A stretch of DNA of 64,000 nt from Mycobacterium noviomagense (GTDB taxonomy: Bacteria; Actinomycetota; Actinomycetes; Mycobacteriales; Mycobacteriaceae), in NCBI RefSeq assembly GCF_010731635.1, contig NZ_AP022583.1, forward strand, positions 2,728,001-2,792,000, read 5' to 3'. Positions 36,713-44,778 of this stretch are shown here, piece by piece. Within the stretch, counting starts at the first letter, position 1. Every line of letters begins with the position of its first letter. The translations under genes were made by a program, and so were the position numbers. A model generated the notes under the pieces. It did no database searches. It saw nothing but the letters and a program-made list of their open reading frames with translations, and was not told where the DNA came from.

Positions 36713-37571
36713 TCGCGCTGAAGTCTTTGTCGGCGTGGTCGACCGCGAACTTGGCGTAGATGTCGGCGGCGTGGCTGCCCAGCGGCGCCGCTGCACCGGT
36801 CGAGGCCACCGCGTCCATCGCCAGGCTCAAGTCCTTGTTCATCAGCGCGGTGGCGAAACCCGGCTCGAAGTCGTTGTTGGCAGGCGACGTCGGAACCAGG
36901 CCGGGTACCGGGCAGTTGGTGTGCACCGCCCAGCAGTTGCCGGTCGCACCGGTGATGACGTCGAACAGCGACTCCGCTGACAGCCCGAGCTTTTCGGCCA
37001 GCACGAAGGCTTCGCCGATCACGATCTGATGGACGGCAAGCACCATGTTGTTGCACAACTTCGCGGCCTGGCCCGCGCCGGCGGCACCGCAGTGAATGAC
37101 CTTGCCGGCCATGGGTTCTAGCACCGGTCTTGCCCGTTCCAGCGCCGATTCGTCACCACCGACCATGAACGCCAGCGTCCCGGCGACCGCGCCCCGGACC
37201 CCACCGGAGACCGGCGCGTCGAGCTGGGCGAAGCCGTGCGACTCTGCCAGCGCATGTACCTCGCGGGCGTCGTTGACCGAGATGGTCGAGCTGTCGATGA
37301 ACAGCGCGCCGCGCTGCGCAGCAGGCAGAATCTCGGCGTAGCAGCGCTTGACCACGTCGCCGTTGGGCAGCATGGTGATCACCACGTCGGCATCGGCCGC
37401 GGCGTCAGGTGCGGAATCGAACACAGCGACACCGTTTTTGGTGGCGGCTGCCGCCGCGGTGGACAGCGGGTCGAAGCCACTGACGAAATAGCCGGCGGCA
37501 ACCAGGTTGGTCGACATCGGGCCGCCCATGTGGCCCAGCCCAAGGAAAGCGACCCTGGAAATATCAGTCAT
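36687..37571 (-). CDS. mmsB: 3-hydroxyisobutyrate dehydrogenase
   Basis: 294 residues from the ATG at 37569-37571. NAD motif VAFLGLGHMGGPMSTNL; substrate-site DAPVSGGVRGAVAGTLAFMVGG; catalytic Lys in AGQAAKLCNNMVLA. It oxidises 3-hydroxyisobutyrate to methylmalonate semialdehyde in valine breakdown. Last gene of mmsA-fadE9-mmsB, the same order as Rv0753c-Rv0752c-Rv0751c. Confidence 0.94.
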   Translation of the reverse strand: MTDISRVAFLGLGHMGGPMSTNLVAAGYFVSGFDPLSTAAAAATKNGVAVFDSAPDAAADADVVITMLPNGDVVKRCYAEILPAAQRGALFIDSSTISVNDAREVHALAESHGFAQLDAPVSGGVRGAVAGTLAFMVGGDESALERARPVLEPMAGKVIHCGAAGAGQAAKLCNNMVLAVHQIVIGEAFVLAEKLGLSAESLFDVITGATGNCWAVHTNCPVPGLVPTSPANNDFEPGFATALMNKDLSLAMDAVASTGAAAPLGSHAADIYAKFAVDHADKDFSAIIEMLRRS

Positions 37572-37584
37572 CGCCGTGGCCTTC

Positions 37585-38751
37585 CTATGCGGTGGCGCGG
37601 ACACGCGCGGCTTCTGCTCGGCCGATGACCACCCGCATGATTTCGTTGGTTCCCTCCAGGATGCGGTGCACGCGCAGGTCGCGGACGATCTTCTCCAGAC
37701 CGTACTCCCGCAGGTAACCGTAGCCGCCATGCAGCTGCAACGCTTTGTCGGCCACGTCGAAGCACGCGTCGGTAACATAGCGTTTGGCCATCGCGCACAG
37801 TTCGACCTTGTCGGCGGCGTCGGCGTCCAGTGCGCTTGCCGCCCGCCACAACAGCATTCGCGAGGTCTCCAGCGCGGTGGCCATGTCAGCCAACGTGAAC
37901 CGGATGGTGGGCTCGTCGATCAGCGTGTTGCCAAACGCCTGCCGTTGCAGCAGGTACGACGCTGCCTTGTCGAAGGCGGCCTGGGCACCGCCGAGCGAGC
38001 ATGCGGCGATGTTGAGGCGCCCACCGTTGAGCCCCTGCATCGCGATCGAGAAGCCGGCGCCTTCGCCGTCGGCGCCGCCCAGCATCGCATCGGCGGGCAC
38101 CCGCACTCCGTCCAGCACCACTTGGGCCGTGGGCTGCGCATTCCAGCCCATCTTTTCCTCGTGGGCACCGAAACTCAGCCCGGCAGTGCCCTTTTCGACG
38201 ATGAAGGCCGAAATCCCGCGCGGTCCCTCCCCGCCGGTACGCGCCATCACCACGTACACATCCGACGCGCCGGCACCGGAAATGAACTGCTTGACACCGT
38301 CGAGCACATAGTCGCCACCGTCCTTGACGGCGCGGGTGCTGAGCGCGCTGGCATCCGAACCGGCGCCCGGCTCGGTCAAACAGTAGCTGGCGATGACGTC
38401 CATCGACGCCAACCGCGGCAACCAGATTTTGCGTTGCTCCTCGGTGCCGAAGGTGTCGATCATCCACGCGCACATGTTGTGGATCGACAAGAACGCGGCC
38501 GTCGTGGGGTCGCCGGTGGCCAACTGCTCGAAGATCCGCACCCCGTCGAGCCGGCGCAGCCCGCTGCCGCCAACGTCCTCGCGGCAGTAGATCGCCGCCA
38601 TGCCGAGCGCGGCCGCCTCACGCAGCACGTCGACCGGGAAGTGGTTGGTTGCGTCCCACTCCAGCGCATACGGGGCGAGGCGTTTCTCGGCGAACGCGGC
38701 CGCCGTCTCGGTGATCACCCGCTCGTCGTCGTCGAGACCGAAGAATTCCAT
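37585..38751 (-). CDS. fadE9: isobutyryl-CoA dehydrogenase-like acyl-CoA dehydrogenase
   Basis: 388 residues, FAD flavoprotein. Signatures CLTEPGAGSDASALSTRA and QLHGGYGYLREYGLEKIVRDLRVHRILEGTNEIMR, where the Glu of the REYG or nearby region is the expected base. Between mmsA (7-bp gap) and mmsB (13-bp gap), consistent with isobutyryl-CoA to methacrylyl-CoA in valine catabolism. Electrons would pass to ETF. Confidence 0.92.
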   Translation of the reverse strand: MEFFGLDDDERVITETAAAFAEKRLAPYALEWDATNHFPVDVLREAAALGMAAIYCREDVGGSGLRRLDGVRIFEQLATGDPTTAAFLSIHNMCAWMIDTFGTEEQRKIWLPRLASMDVIASYCLTEPGAGSDASALSTRAVKDGGDYVLDGVKQFISGAGASDVYVVMARTGGEGPRGISAFIVEKGTAGLSFGAHEEKMGWNAQPTAQVVLDGVRVPADAMLGGADGEGAGFSIAMQGLNGGRLNIAACSLGGAQAAFDKAASYLLQRQAFGNTLIDEPTIRFTLADMATALETSRMLLWRAASALDADAADKVELCAMAKRYVTDACFDVADKALQLHGGYGYLREYGLEKIVRDLRVHRILEGTNEIMRVVIGRAEAARVRATA

Positions 38752-38758
38752 CGTTGCG

Positions 38759-40279
38759 TTATTTCATTGTGGGAATGACGAACTCAGCGCCATCCTTGAT
38801 GCCCGACGGCCAGCGCGACGTCACGGTCTTGACCTTGGTGTAGAACTGGATCGACGCCGGGCCGTGCTGGTTGAGATCACCGAAGCCCGAGCGCTTCCAG
38901 CCGCCGAAGGTGTGGTAGGCGACCGGCACCGGGATCGGCACGTTGACACCGACCATGCCGACCTGCACGCGTGAGGTGAAGTCGCGGGCGGTGTCGCCGT
39001 CGCGGGTGAAGATCGCGACGCCGTTGCCGTACTCGTGCTCCGACGGCAGCCGCAGCGCTTCTTCGTAGTCGTGGGCGCGCACCATGCAGAGCACGGGCCC
39101 GAAGATCTCGTCGGTGTAGACCGACATCTCCGGGGTGACATGGTCGAACAGCGTCGGGCCGATGAAGAAACCACCCTCCAGGTTCGCGTCCCCGAAGGCC
39201 AGGTCGTCGCTGGTGCGTTCACGCCCGTCGACCACGATGTCAGCGCCCGCGGCCACGCCCTGGCCGATGTAGTTGCGCACCCGCTTGAGCGCGGCCTCCG
39301 TGACCAGCGGACCGTAGTCGGCCTTGGGGTCGAGGCTGTGGCCCACCCGCAGGTTGTTGATGCGCTCAACCAGCCTGCCGCGCAACCGTTCTGCGGTCGA
39401 CTCGCCGACCGGCACCGCGACGCTGACCGCCATGCAGCGTTCGCCGGCACTTCCGTATCCCGCACCGATCAGTGCGTCGACGGCCTGGTCGAGGTCTGCG
39501 TCGGGCATTACGATCATGTGGTTCTTGGCGCCGCCGAAACATTGGGAGCGCTTCCCGTGCGCGGCAGCGGTCGCGTAGATGTACTGCGCGATATCCGAGC
39601 TGCCGACGAACCCGACCGCCTGGATGTCGGGATGAGTCAAGATGGCGTCGACGGCTTCCTTGTCGCCGTGCAGCACCTGGAACACTCCGGGCGGCAGGCC
39701 CGCTTCGATGAACAGTTCGGCCAGCCGGACCGGGACCGAGGGGTCACGCTCGGATGGCTTGAGAATGAATGCATTTCCGCATGCCAGCGCTGGCCCGGCT
39801 TTCCACAGCGGGATCATGGCCGGGAAGTTGAACGGGGTGATGCCGGCGACCACACCCAGCGGCTGGCGGATCGAGTAGACGTCGATGCCCGGGCCGGCGC
39901 CTTCGGTGTATTCACCCTTGAGCAGATGCGGGATGCCGATGCAGAACTCGATGACCTCGATGCCGCGCTGGATGTCACCACGAGAGTCGGCCAGGGTCTT
40001 GCCGTGCTCGAGCGAGAGCATCTCGGCCAGTTCGTCGGTGTGCTGGTTGACCAGCTCGATGAACCGCATCATGATCCGCGCCCGGCGCTGCGGGTTCCAC
40101 GCCGCCCAGCCCTTCTGCGCCTCGACAGCCGATGCCACTGCGGCATCGACATCTGCTTTGCCGCCCATCGGCAGCGTCGCCTGCACCTGGCCGGTGTTGG
40201 GATTGAACACATCGGCCGTGCGCTGCGACTGCCCGGCCGTGCGGTGGCCGTCGATGAAATGCGGAATCTGTGCAGTCAT
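38759..40279 (-). CDS. mmsA: methylmalonate-semialdehyde dehydrogenase (CoA-acylating)
   Basis: 506-residue aldehyde dehydrogenase. NAD-site GITPFNFPAMIPLWKAGPAL; catalytic Cys in GSAGERCMAVSVAV; GGAKNHMIVMPDADLDQA is typical of MMSDH. It converts methylmalonate semialdehyde with CoA and NAD to propionyl-CoA. First gene of the valine operon; a 20-bp perfect palindrome lies 29 bp upstream of the start codon. Confidence 0.95.
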   Translation of the reverse strand: MTAQIPHFIDGHRTAGQSQRTADVFNPNTGQVQATLPMGGKADVDAAVASAVEAQKGWAAWNPQRRARIMMRFIELVNQHTDELAEMLSLEHGKTLADSRGDIQRGIEVIEFCIGIPHLLKGEYTEGAGPGIDVYSIRQPLGVVAGITPFNFPAMIPLWKAGPALACGNAFILKPSERDPSVPVRLAELFIEAGLPPGVFQVLHGDKEAVDAILTHPDIQAVGFVGSSDIAQYIYATAAAHGKRSQCFGGAKNHMIVMPDADLDQAVDALIGAGYGSAGERCMAVSVAVPVGESTAERLRGRLVERINNLRVGHSLDPKADYGPLVTEAALKRVRNYIGQGVAAGADIVVDGRERTSDDLAFGDANLEGGFFIGPTLFDHVTPEMSVYTDEIFGPVLCMVRAHDYEEALRLPSEHEYGNGVAIFTRDGDTARDFTSRVQVGMVGVNVPIPVPVAYHTFGGWKRSGFGDLNQHGPASIQFYTKVKTVTSRWPSGIKDGAEFVIPTMK

Positions 40280-40307
40280 GGATGCCCTCGGGTAAGGAGA
40301 AGTGCTT

Positions 40308-40327
40308 TTACTAGGATATCCTAGTAA
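40308..40327. promoter_or_regulatory. 20-bp perfect palindrome upstream of mmsA (TetR-type operator candidate)
   Basis: TTACTAGGATATCCTAGTAA, identical to its own reverse complement. It is centred between mmsA (start 40279) and the ECF sigma gene (40415), nearer to mmsA, and stands out as AT-rich in a GC-rich genome. Fits a homodimeric repressor sensing a valine-pathway acyl-CoA, but the regulator is not in the window. Confidence 0.7.
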
Positions 40328-40414
40328 GCGCCTCGGTCGGCTGGCAAGTCGAGTCGGCTGTAACCAGGCCCGCTATGGACTGGTGACGACCAGTCGTGAG
40401 AAGGCAGGCGATAG

Positions 40415-40954
40415 GTGACGGCACCATGCGACCCGGTCAACCCGCGACCTCTGCGCGTGGTCCGCGACGGCGGCTACCCCGACTGGGAGGCGGTGTATCA
40501 GGACAACGCGACCTGGGTGTATCGGACGATCTTCGCTCGCGTCGGCAACCGGGCCGACGCCGAGGACCTCACCGCGGAGGTATTTCTGGCGGCGCTGCGG
40601 CCGCTGCGGTTGTCCGCCAGTGTGGGTGAGGTGCGCGCCTACCTGCGGGCCACTGCGCGGACCGTGCTGGCCGCCCACTGGCGCGAGACGCTGGGACGTG
40701 AAATCACCTCGATCGAGGACATCGAACAGCCACCCGACAGCGAAGAAGCGATCAGCACCGCCCCCCAGCGCGTTGCCAAGGTTCTCCAGACGTTGCCCGA
40801 CCAATACCGCCGGATCCTGGAATTGCGGTTCTTGCAGGGCCGCTCGGTCAAGGAATCGGCGGCCGAACTCGGGATCAGCGTCAGCAACGCCAAAGTGCTC
40901 CAACATCGCGCACTGCGGCTGGCGGCACACGTGAGCGAGAAGGACGGATCATGA
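40415..40954 (+). CDS. ECF-family RNA polymerase sigma factor
   Basis: 179 residues, GTG start. Region 2: YQDNATWVYRTIFARVGNRADAEDLTAEVFLAAL; region 4: LQTLPDQYRRILELRFLQGRSVKESAAELGISVSNAKVLQHRALRLAA. A short linker and no C-terminal extension. It overlaps the Rieske-protein gene by ATGA (40951-40954), the spacing normally seen between an ECF sigma factor and its anti-sigma factor. Not one of the named M. tuberculosis sigma factors that I can recognise. Confidence 0.9.
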   Translation: MTAPCDPVNPRPLRVVRDGGYPDWEAVYQDNATWVYRTIFARVGNRADAEDLTAEVFLAALRPLRLSASVGEVRAYLRATARTVLAAHWRETLGREITSIEDIEQPPDSEEAISTAPQRVAKVLQTLPDQYRRILELRFLQGRSVKESAAELGISVSNAKVLQHRALRLAAHVSEKDGS

Positions 40955-41658
40955 ACGCGGGGAGGTTGCGCCGCTACGTCGACGACCTGCTGAGGGGACG
41001 CCGCCCAAAGCCCTTCCAGCCGGACGACTTCGAGGCGGCACAGATCCGCACGGCGATCGACTTGACTGCGGCTCGAATGGGCGGTGATGCGCCGCGGCAG
41101 GAGTTTCTCACCGATCTGCACCGGCGCCTGAAGGCGCAACTCGAGGAAACGCCGCAGGCCGTACCGCAGGGGAAGTCCGGAGCTACTCGCCGACAGGTCG
41201 TACTCGGGACGTCGGCAGCGGCGGCGGTTTCCGCGGCGGCCGGCGTCTCGATCGATCGATTCGCCATTGGCCGGCGCCCCGCTGACACGTACGGCGGCTC
41301 AGACCAGGCGCTCACACCCAACAACGGGCGTTGGATGCGGGTGGCCGCCAGCTCTGAGGTCGCCGACGGGGAAATGCACCCGTTCGACCTCGGCAGCGTG
41401 ATCGGATTCGTCCGCCGGGTCGACGGTAAACCGGAAGCGGTGTCGGGAGTGTGCACTCATCAGGGCTGCCGACTGTGGTTCGACGCCCCGGATGACCAGT
41501 TGCGCTGCCCATGTCATTCCACGTCGTTTGCACCCACCGGCCGGGTGGTCAGCCATCAATTGCCGATCGCTCCGAAACCGCTGCCAGCCTTGATGGTTCG
41601 CGAAATCAACGGCGCAATCGAGGTTTTCGCCCCACTGCGGCCCGGTGAGCCCGCCTAA
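40951..41658 (+). CDS. membrane-anchored Rieske [2Fe-2S] protein, candidate redox-sensing anti-sigma factor
   Basis: 235 residues in three parts. Residues 1-79 are charged and would be cytosolic (MNAGRLRRYVDDLLRGR... with helical QEFLTDLHRRLKAQLEE). Arg80-Arg81 begin a single hydrophobic segment (about 82-100) resembling a Tat-dependent anchor. An extracytoplasmic Rieske domain follows: Cys168-Thr-His170...Cys173 (CTHQGC) and Cys186-Pro-Cys188-His189, so both cluster ligands and both disulfide cysteines of high-potential Rieske proteins are present. The layout matches a transmembrane anti-sigma factor with a cytosolic binding domain, and the gene overlaps an ECF sigma gene. The classic H-x3-C-x2-C anti-sigma motif is absent. 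Alternative: a plain Rieske electron carrier. Confidence 0.85.
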   Translation: MNAGRLRRYVDDLLRGRRPKPFQPDDFEAAQIRTAIDLTAARMGGDAPRQEFLTDLHRRLKAQLEETPQAVPQGKSGATRRQVVLGTSAAAAVSAAAGVSIDRFAIGRRPADTYGGSDQALTPNNGRWMRVAASSEVADGEMHPFDLGSVIGFVRRVDGKPEAVSGVCTHQGCRLWFDAPDDQLRCPCHSTSFAPTGRVVSHQLPIAPKPLPALMVREINGAIEVFAPLRPGEPA

Positions 41659-41739
41659 GCCGTGTAACCCCCCTCCGTATCTGTGGGCGAAGAATCCCGC
41701 AGCCCGTGGCTGTTCTCGCGACCATGGAGGTGGATTGTC

Positions 41740-42195
41740 GTGTCTTCACGAGCCCACATCGTGCTCCTAGCCGGTGTGTTGCTGCTGGCCGGATGCTCGG
41801 CCTCGCAACGCGAGTCTCATCCGTCAGTGACGTTCGGGTCGGGCACCAGTGCCACGCCCGGGATGCCAGGCATGAGCGCCATGCCGTCGATGCCGGGCGC
41901 ACCGTCGGGCACGGCGTCGCCAAGCGGGCCGCCGGCGCCGGCGAACGGCGACGCGGTCAGCATCGACAACTTTGCCTTCGTGCCCGCGAAGCTGGCGGTC
42001 GCCGCCGGCAGCACCGTCACCTGGATCAATCACGACGAGGAGCCACATACCGTGGCGGCAAGCGACGGCTCGTTTCACTCACCCGGTATGGATGCGCAAG
42101 CCAGCTACTCCCACACGTTTTCCGTCCCTGGCACCTTCGACTACGTCTGCTCGATCCACCCCTTTATGCGCGGGACCGTGGTGGTGACGCCATGA
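41740..42195 (+). CDS. cupredoxin-domain lipoprotein, Met-rich
   Basis: 151 residues from the GTG at 41740, preceded by GGAGGTGG. Signal peptide with lipobox LLAGC (Cys19). A Met/Pro-rich stretch (residues 40-53, GMPGMSAMPSMPG) may bind Cu(I). The plastocyanin-like domain has type 1 copper ligands His103 (EEPHTV), Cys137, His140 and Met143 (VCSIHPFM). An in-frame ATG at 41683 was rejected because it puts the signal peptide far inside. It probably transfers electrons or copper outside the cell membrane, together with the Rieske protein. Confidence 0.9.
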   Translation: MSSRAHIVLLAGVLLLAGCSASQRESHPSVTFGSGTSATPGMPGMSAMPSMPGAPSGTASPSGPPAPANGDAVSIDNFAFVPAKLAVAAGSTVTWINHDEEPHTVAASDGSFHSPGMDAQASYSHTFSVPGTFDYVCSIHPFMRGTVVVTP

Positions 42196-43121
42196 CAGGC
42201 GATCCGCAGCCGATGAGCCGCCGTCAACTCATCCGTCACACCGCATGGTTCGGCGCGGCGGTCGGCCTAGCCGTTGTCGGCGGCGAGGTCATCTCTCATG
42301 TCGCGGGCTCGGCGGGAGCACAGCGCACGCAGGCCCGGCCCACGGTGCGATTCGCGCAAGTCAGCGACAGCCACATCGGATTCTCCGGTACGGCCAATCC
42401 GAATGTCGCCGACTCGTTCAGCCGTGCCATCGACCGCCTCAACAACCTCGGCTACACACCGGATTTCGTCGTCCACACCGGCGACCTCACCCACCTGTCC
42501 ACCCCCGAGCAGTTCGACCGGGTCAAGCAGATGATGACCGGGCTGAGCACACCGCACGTGTTCACAGTGCCCGGCGAACACGACTCGGTCGACGACGCCG
42601 GCCAGAAATACCGAAGCACATTTGGCGCCGGAACCCGCGGCGACGGGTGGTACAGCTTCGACATTGCCGGCGTGCACGTAATCGCCTTGGTCAACACGTT
42701 GAACCTGAAGAAACTTGGTCACCTCGGCGTCGAGCAATTGGAGTTCGTCAAACAGGATGTCGCGGGGTTGTCGAGCGACACCCCGGTCATTGTGTTCAGC
42801 CACATCCCGCTGTTTGCGATGTACCCGGCCTGGGGTTGGGCCACCGACGACGCCGCGCAGGCGCTCAGCTATCTGCGGCGGTTCTCTTCGGTCACCTGTC
42901 TCAACGGGCATGTGCACCAGGTCTTCTCCAAGACCGAAGGCAACGTCGCCTTCTACAGCGGCACCACCACCGCCTATCCGCTACCGCATCCCGGCGACGG
43001 ACCTGACCCCAAACCGGTCACCCTGCCGGCGGGCAAGCTGCGCGACGCATTAGGCATCCGTGAGGTCAGCTACACCACCGGGCAGCATGCTCTGGCGCTG
43101 AAAGGACAGCGCCTGCAATGA
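42192..43121 (+). CDS. Tat-exported calcineurin-like metallophosphoesterase
   Basis: 309 residues, ATG at 42192 overlapping the cupredoxin stop. Tat signal MSRRQLIRHTAWFGAAVGLAVVGG. Metal motifs: VSDSHIGF (D-x-H), VHTGDLTH (GD), PGEHDS where most relatives have GNH, FSHIPLF and NGHVHQ. The Asn-to-Glu change at the third motif is seen by eye and may mark a subfamily. Substrate unknown. Its last 4 bp overlap the membrane-protein gene. Confidence 0.9.
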   Translation: MTGDPQPMSRRQLIRHTAWFGAAVGLAVVGGEVISHVAGSAGAQRTQARPTVRFAQVSDSHIGFSGTANPNVADSFSRAIDRLNNLGYTPDFVVHTGDLTHLSTPEQFDRVKQMMTGLSTPHVFTVPGEHDSVDDAGQKYRSTFGAGTRGDGWYSFDIAGVHVIALVNTLNLKKLGHLGVEQLEFVKQDVAGLSSDTPVIVFSHIPLFAMYPAWGWATDDAAQALSYLRRFSSVTCLNGHVHQVFSKTEGNVAFYSGTTTAYPLPHPGDGPDPKPVTLPAGKLRDALGIREVSYTTGQHALALKGQRLQ

Positions 43122-43501
43122 CTTTGGCGGGCGTTACCCTTCGAAGCTGCCTTGCGGCGTCGCTGGCCGTCGGCGGCTTCGTCCACGCGTTGCTTTACGA
43201 GCATGGCTATCGCCACATCCCCGCCATCGGTACCGCGTTCCTGATCCAAGCGAGCGTATCTTTCGCGGTGGCGCTGCTGATCCTGGCGGGTGGCCCGGCA
43301 TGGTTGCGTGGGGCCGCGGCCGCTGTAGCCGGCGGCGCTCTGGTGGCGTTCATCTTGTCGCGAACCACCGGCATTTTCGGCTTCTCCGAACGCGGCTGGC
43401 AGCCGTCACCGCATGCGGCGATCAGCGTGGCGGCCGAGCTGCTGACCGTCGCCGTGGTGGCGGCGTATCTGGTGCGAACCCGACGCGCCACACACGAGTA
43501 G
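43118..43501 (+). CDS. small membrane protein, four predicted helices
   Basis: 127 residues, mostly hydrophobic, with helices around 9-26, 40-57, 61-80 and 100-118. No recognised family. A short loop, ILSRTTGIFGFSERGWQPSPH, lies between helices 3 and 4. Last gene of the sigma-Rieske-cupredoxin-phosphoesterase operon, coupled by ATGA to the phosphoesterase. It might anchor the exported components or carry electrons, but nothing in the sequence proves it. Confidence 0.7.
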   Translation: MTLAGVTLRSCLAASLAVGGFVHALLYEHGYRHIPAIGTAFLIQASVSFAVALLILAGGPAWLRGAAAAVAGGALVAFILSRTTGIFGFSERGWQPSPHAAISVAAELLTVAVVAAYLVRTRRATHE

Positions 43502-43554
43502 CGCGGCGGTGAACTTCTCGTAGACCTCGAGCGTGTTAGCACCAGGAGGTCGAG

Positions 43555-44778
43555 ATGCCGATACCGCATGCAATTTCAACTCGCGCGCTTCGGGTACTCG
43601 TCATCGGTGCGGGTGTCGGCGGTATTTCCGTCGCCCGGGGATTACTGCGCGATGGGCATGACGTCACCGTCTTCGAGCAGCGGCCGGAGGTGATGGCCGG
43701 CGGCGGGGCGGTGACCATCTGGCCCAATGGTGCGACGGTGTTGCGGCAACTGGATGTTGACATGGACGGGGCCGGGCAGCTGCTGTCCACTGTGCGGGTC
43801 GTAACAGCTAGCGGCCGCCCGGTCGCGACCCTCGACCTGACCGCGATCGTGGACCGGCTCGGCGCACCCGTTCGGATGGTCCCCCGGCGGGTCTTGCTCT
43901 ATCGGCTGCTGGATGGATTTCCGGCCGAACGCATCCGGTGCAACTCCCGGGCGGTCGGGGTGGTCAACAGCGACGACGGAGTGCGGGTCGAATTCGACGA
44001 CGGCAGCTGGGCCGAAGGAGACGTATTGATCGGTGCGGATGGCCTGCACTCGATGGTTCGAGACATCGTCGGCGGCCGGCCGGCGCAGCCGACGGGCTGG
44101 TGCAGCTGGCAGGGTCTGGTCAACCTTGCAGAGGTCCCCGACAAGCACGTCGCGTTGATGATGATCGGCGAGCATGGAAATCTCGGCTTGTGGCCGGCGG
44201 GCGGCTTCGCCCTGCAATGGTGGTTCGACTTGCCGTGGTCGGCCGACTTTGTCAGACCGCACCGTCCCATCGACATGATCCGGGCGAATTTCACGGGATG
44301 GTCCCACTTCGCCGATCGTGTACTGGCGACATTGACCGACGATGATCTGGCCCGTTCGCCGTTCCCACATTTCCGGCATCCGATTCCCCGCCCGGGCCGC
44401 GGTGCGGTCACGTTGCTCGGCGATGCGGCACACACGATGCCGCCTACCCTTGCGCAGGGAGCCAATCAGGCGCTGCTCGACACGATGGTGCTGTGTAAGG
44501 CGCTCTGGGATTGCCGGCGGGAAATGAACTGCAGCAACGCTGATCTCGCGAGGGCGCTGCGCTGGTACGAGAACACGCGGCGACGCAAGGTCCAGGCCGT
44601 GTCCTGGGTGACCACGCTGCAGGTGTCCCGCAGTGAGTCCGTGCTGCGACCGGCCGGCATGATGTCCGACCGGTTCATGACCTGGGTGCTGGCGACGTTT
44701 CTGCATTCGATAAGTCATCGGCGAATGTCTGCGGAGATCAGCCGAGAGCTCGCCGCGGCGACCACTCCCGTCGCATGA
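43555..44778 (+). CDS. FAD-dependent aromatic monooxygenase (PHBH fold)
   Basis: 407 residues. FAD motif VLVIGAGVGGISVARGL at the N-terminus; the DG motif in GDVLIGADGLHSMVR; the second FAD motif in RGAVTLLGDAAHTMPPTLAQGANQALLD. A single-component group A flavin hydroxylase using NAD(P)H. Excellent Shine-Dalgarno (AGGAGGT, 43543-43549). ATGA overlap with the DUF4389-like gene downstream. Likely hydroxylates an aromatic or polyketide substrate. Confidence 0.9.
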   Translation: MPIPHAISTRALRVLVIGAGVGGISVARGLLRDGHDVTVFEQRPEVMAGGGAVTIWPNGATVLRQLDVDMDGAGQLLSTVRVVTASGRPVATLDLTAIVDRLGAPVRMVPRRVLLYRLLDGFPAERIRCNSRAVGVVNSDDGVRVEFDDGSWAEGDVLIGADGLHSMVRDIVGGRPAQPTGWCSWQGLVNLAEVPDKHVALMMIGEHGNLGLWPAGGFALQWWFDLPWSADFVRPHRPIDMIRANFTGWSHFADRVLATLTDDDLARSPFPHFRHPIPRPGRGAVTLLGDAAHTMPPTLAQGANQALLDTMVLCKALWDCRREMNCSNADLARALRWYENTRRRKVQAVSWVTTLQVSRSESVLRPAGMMSDRFMTWVLATFLHSISHRRMSAEISRELAAATTPVA

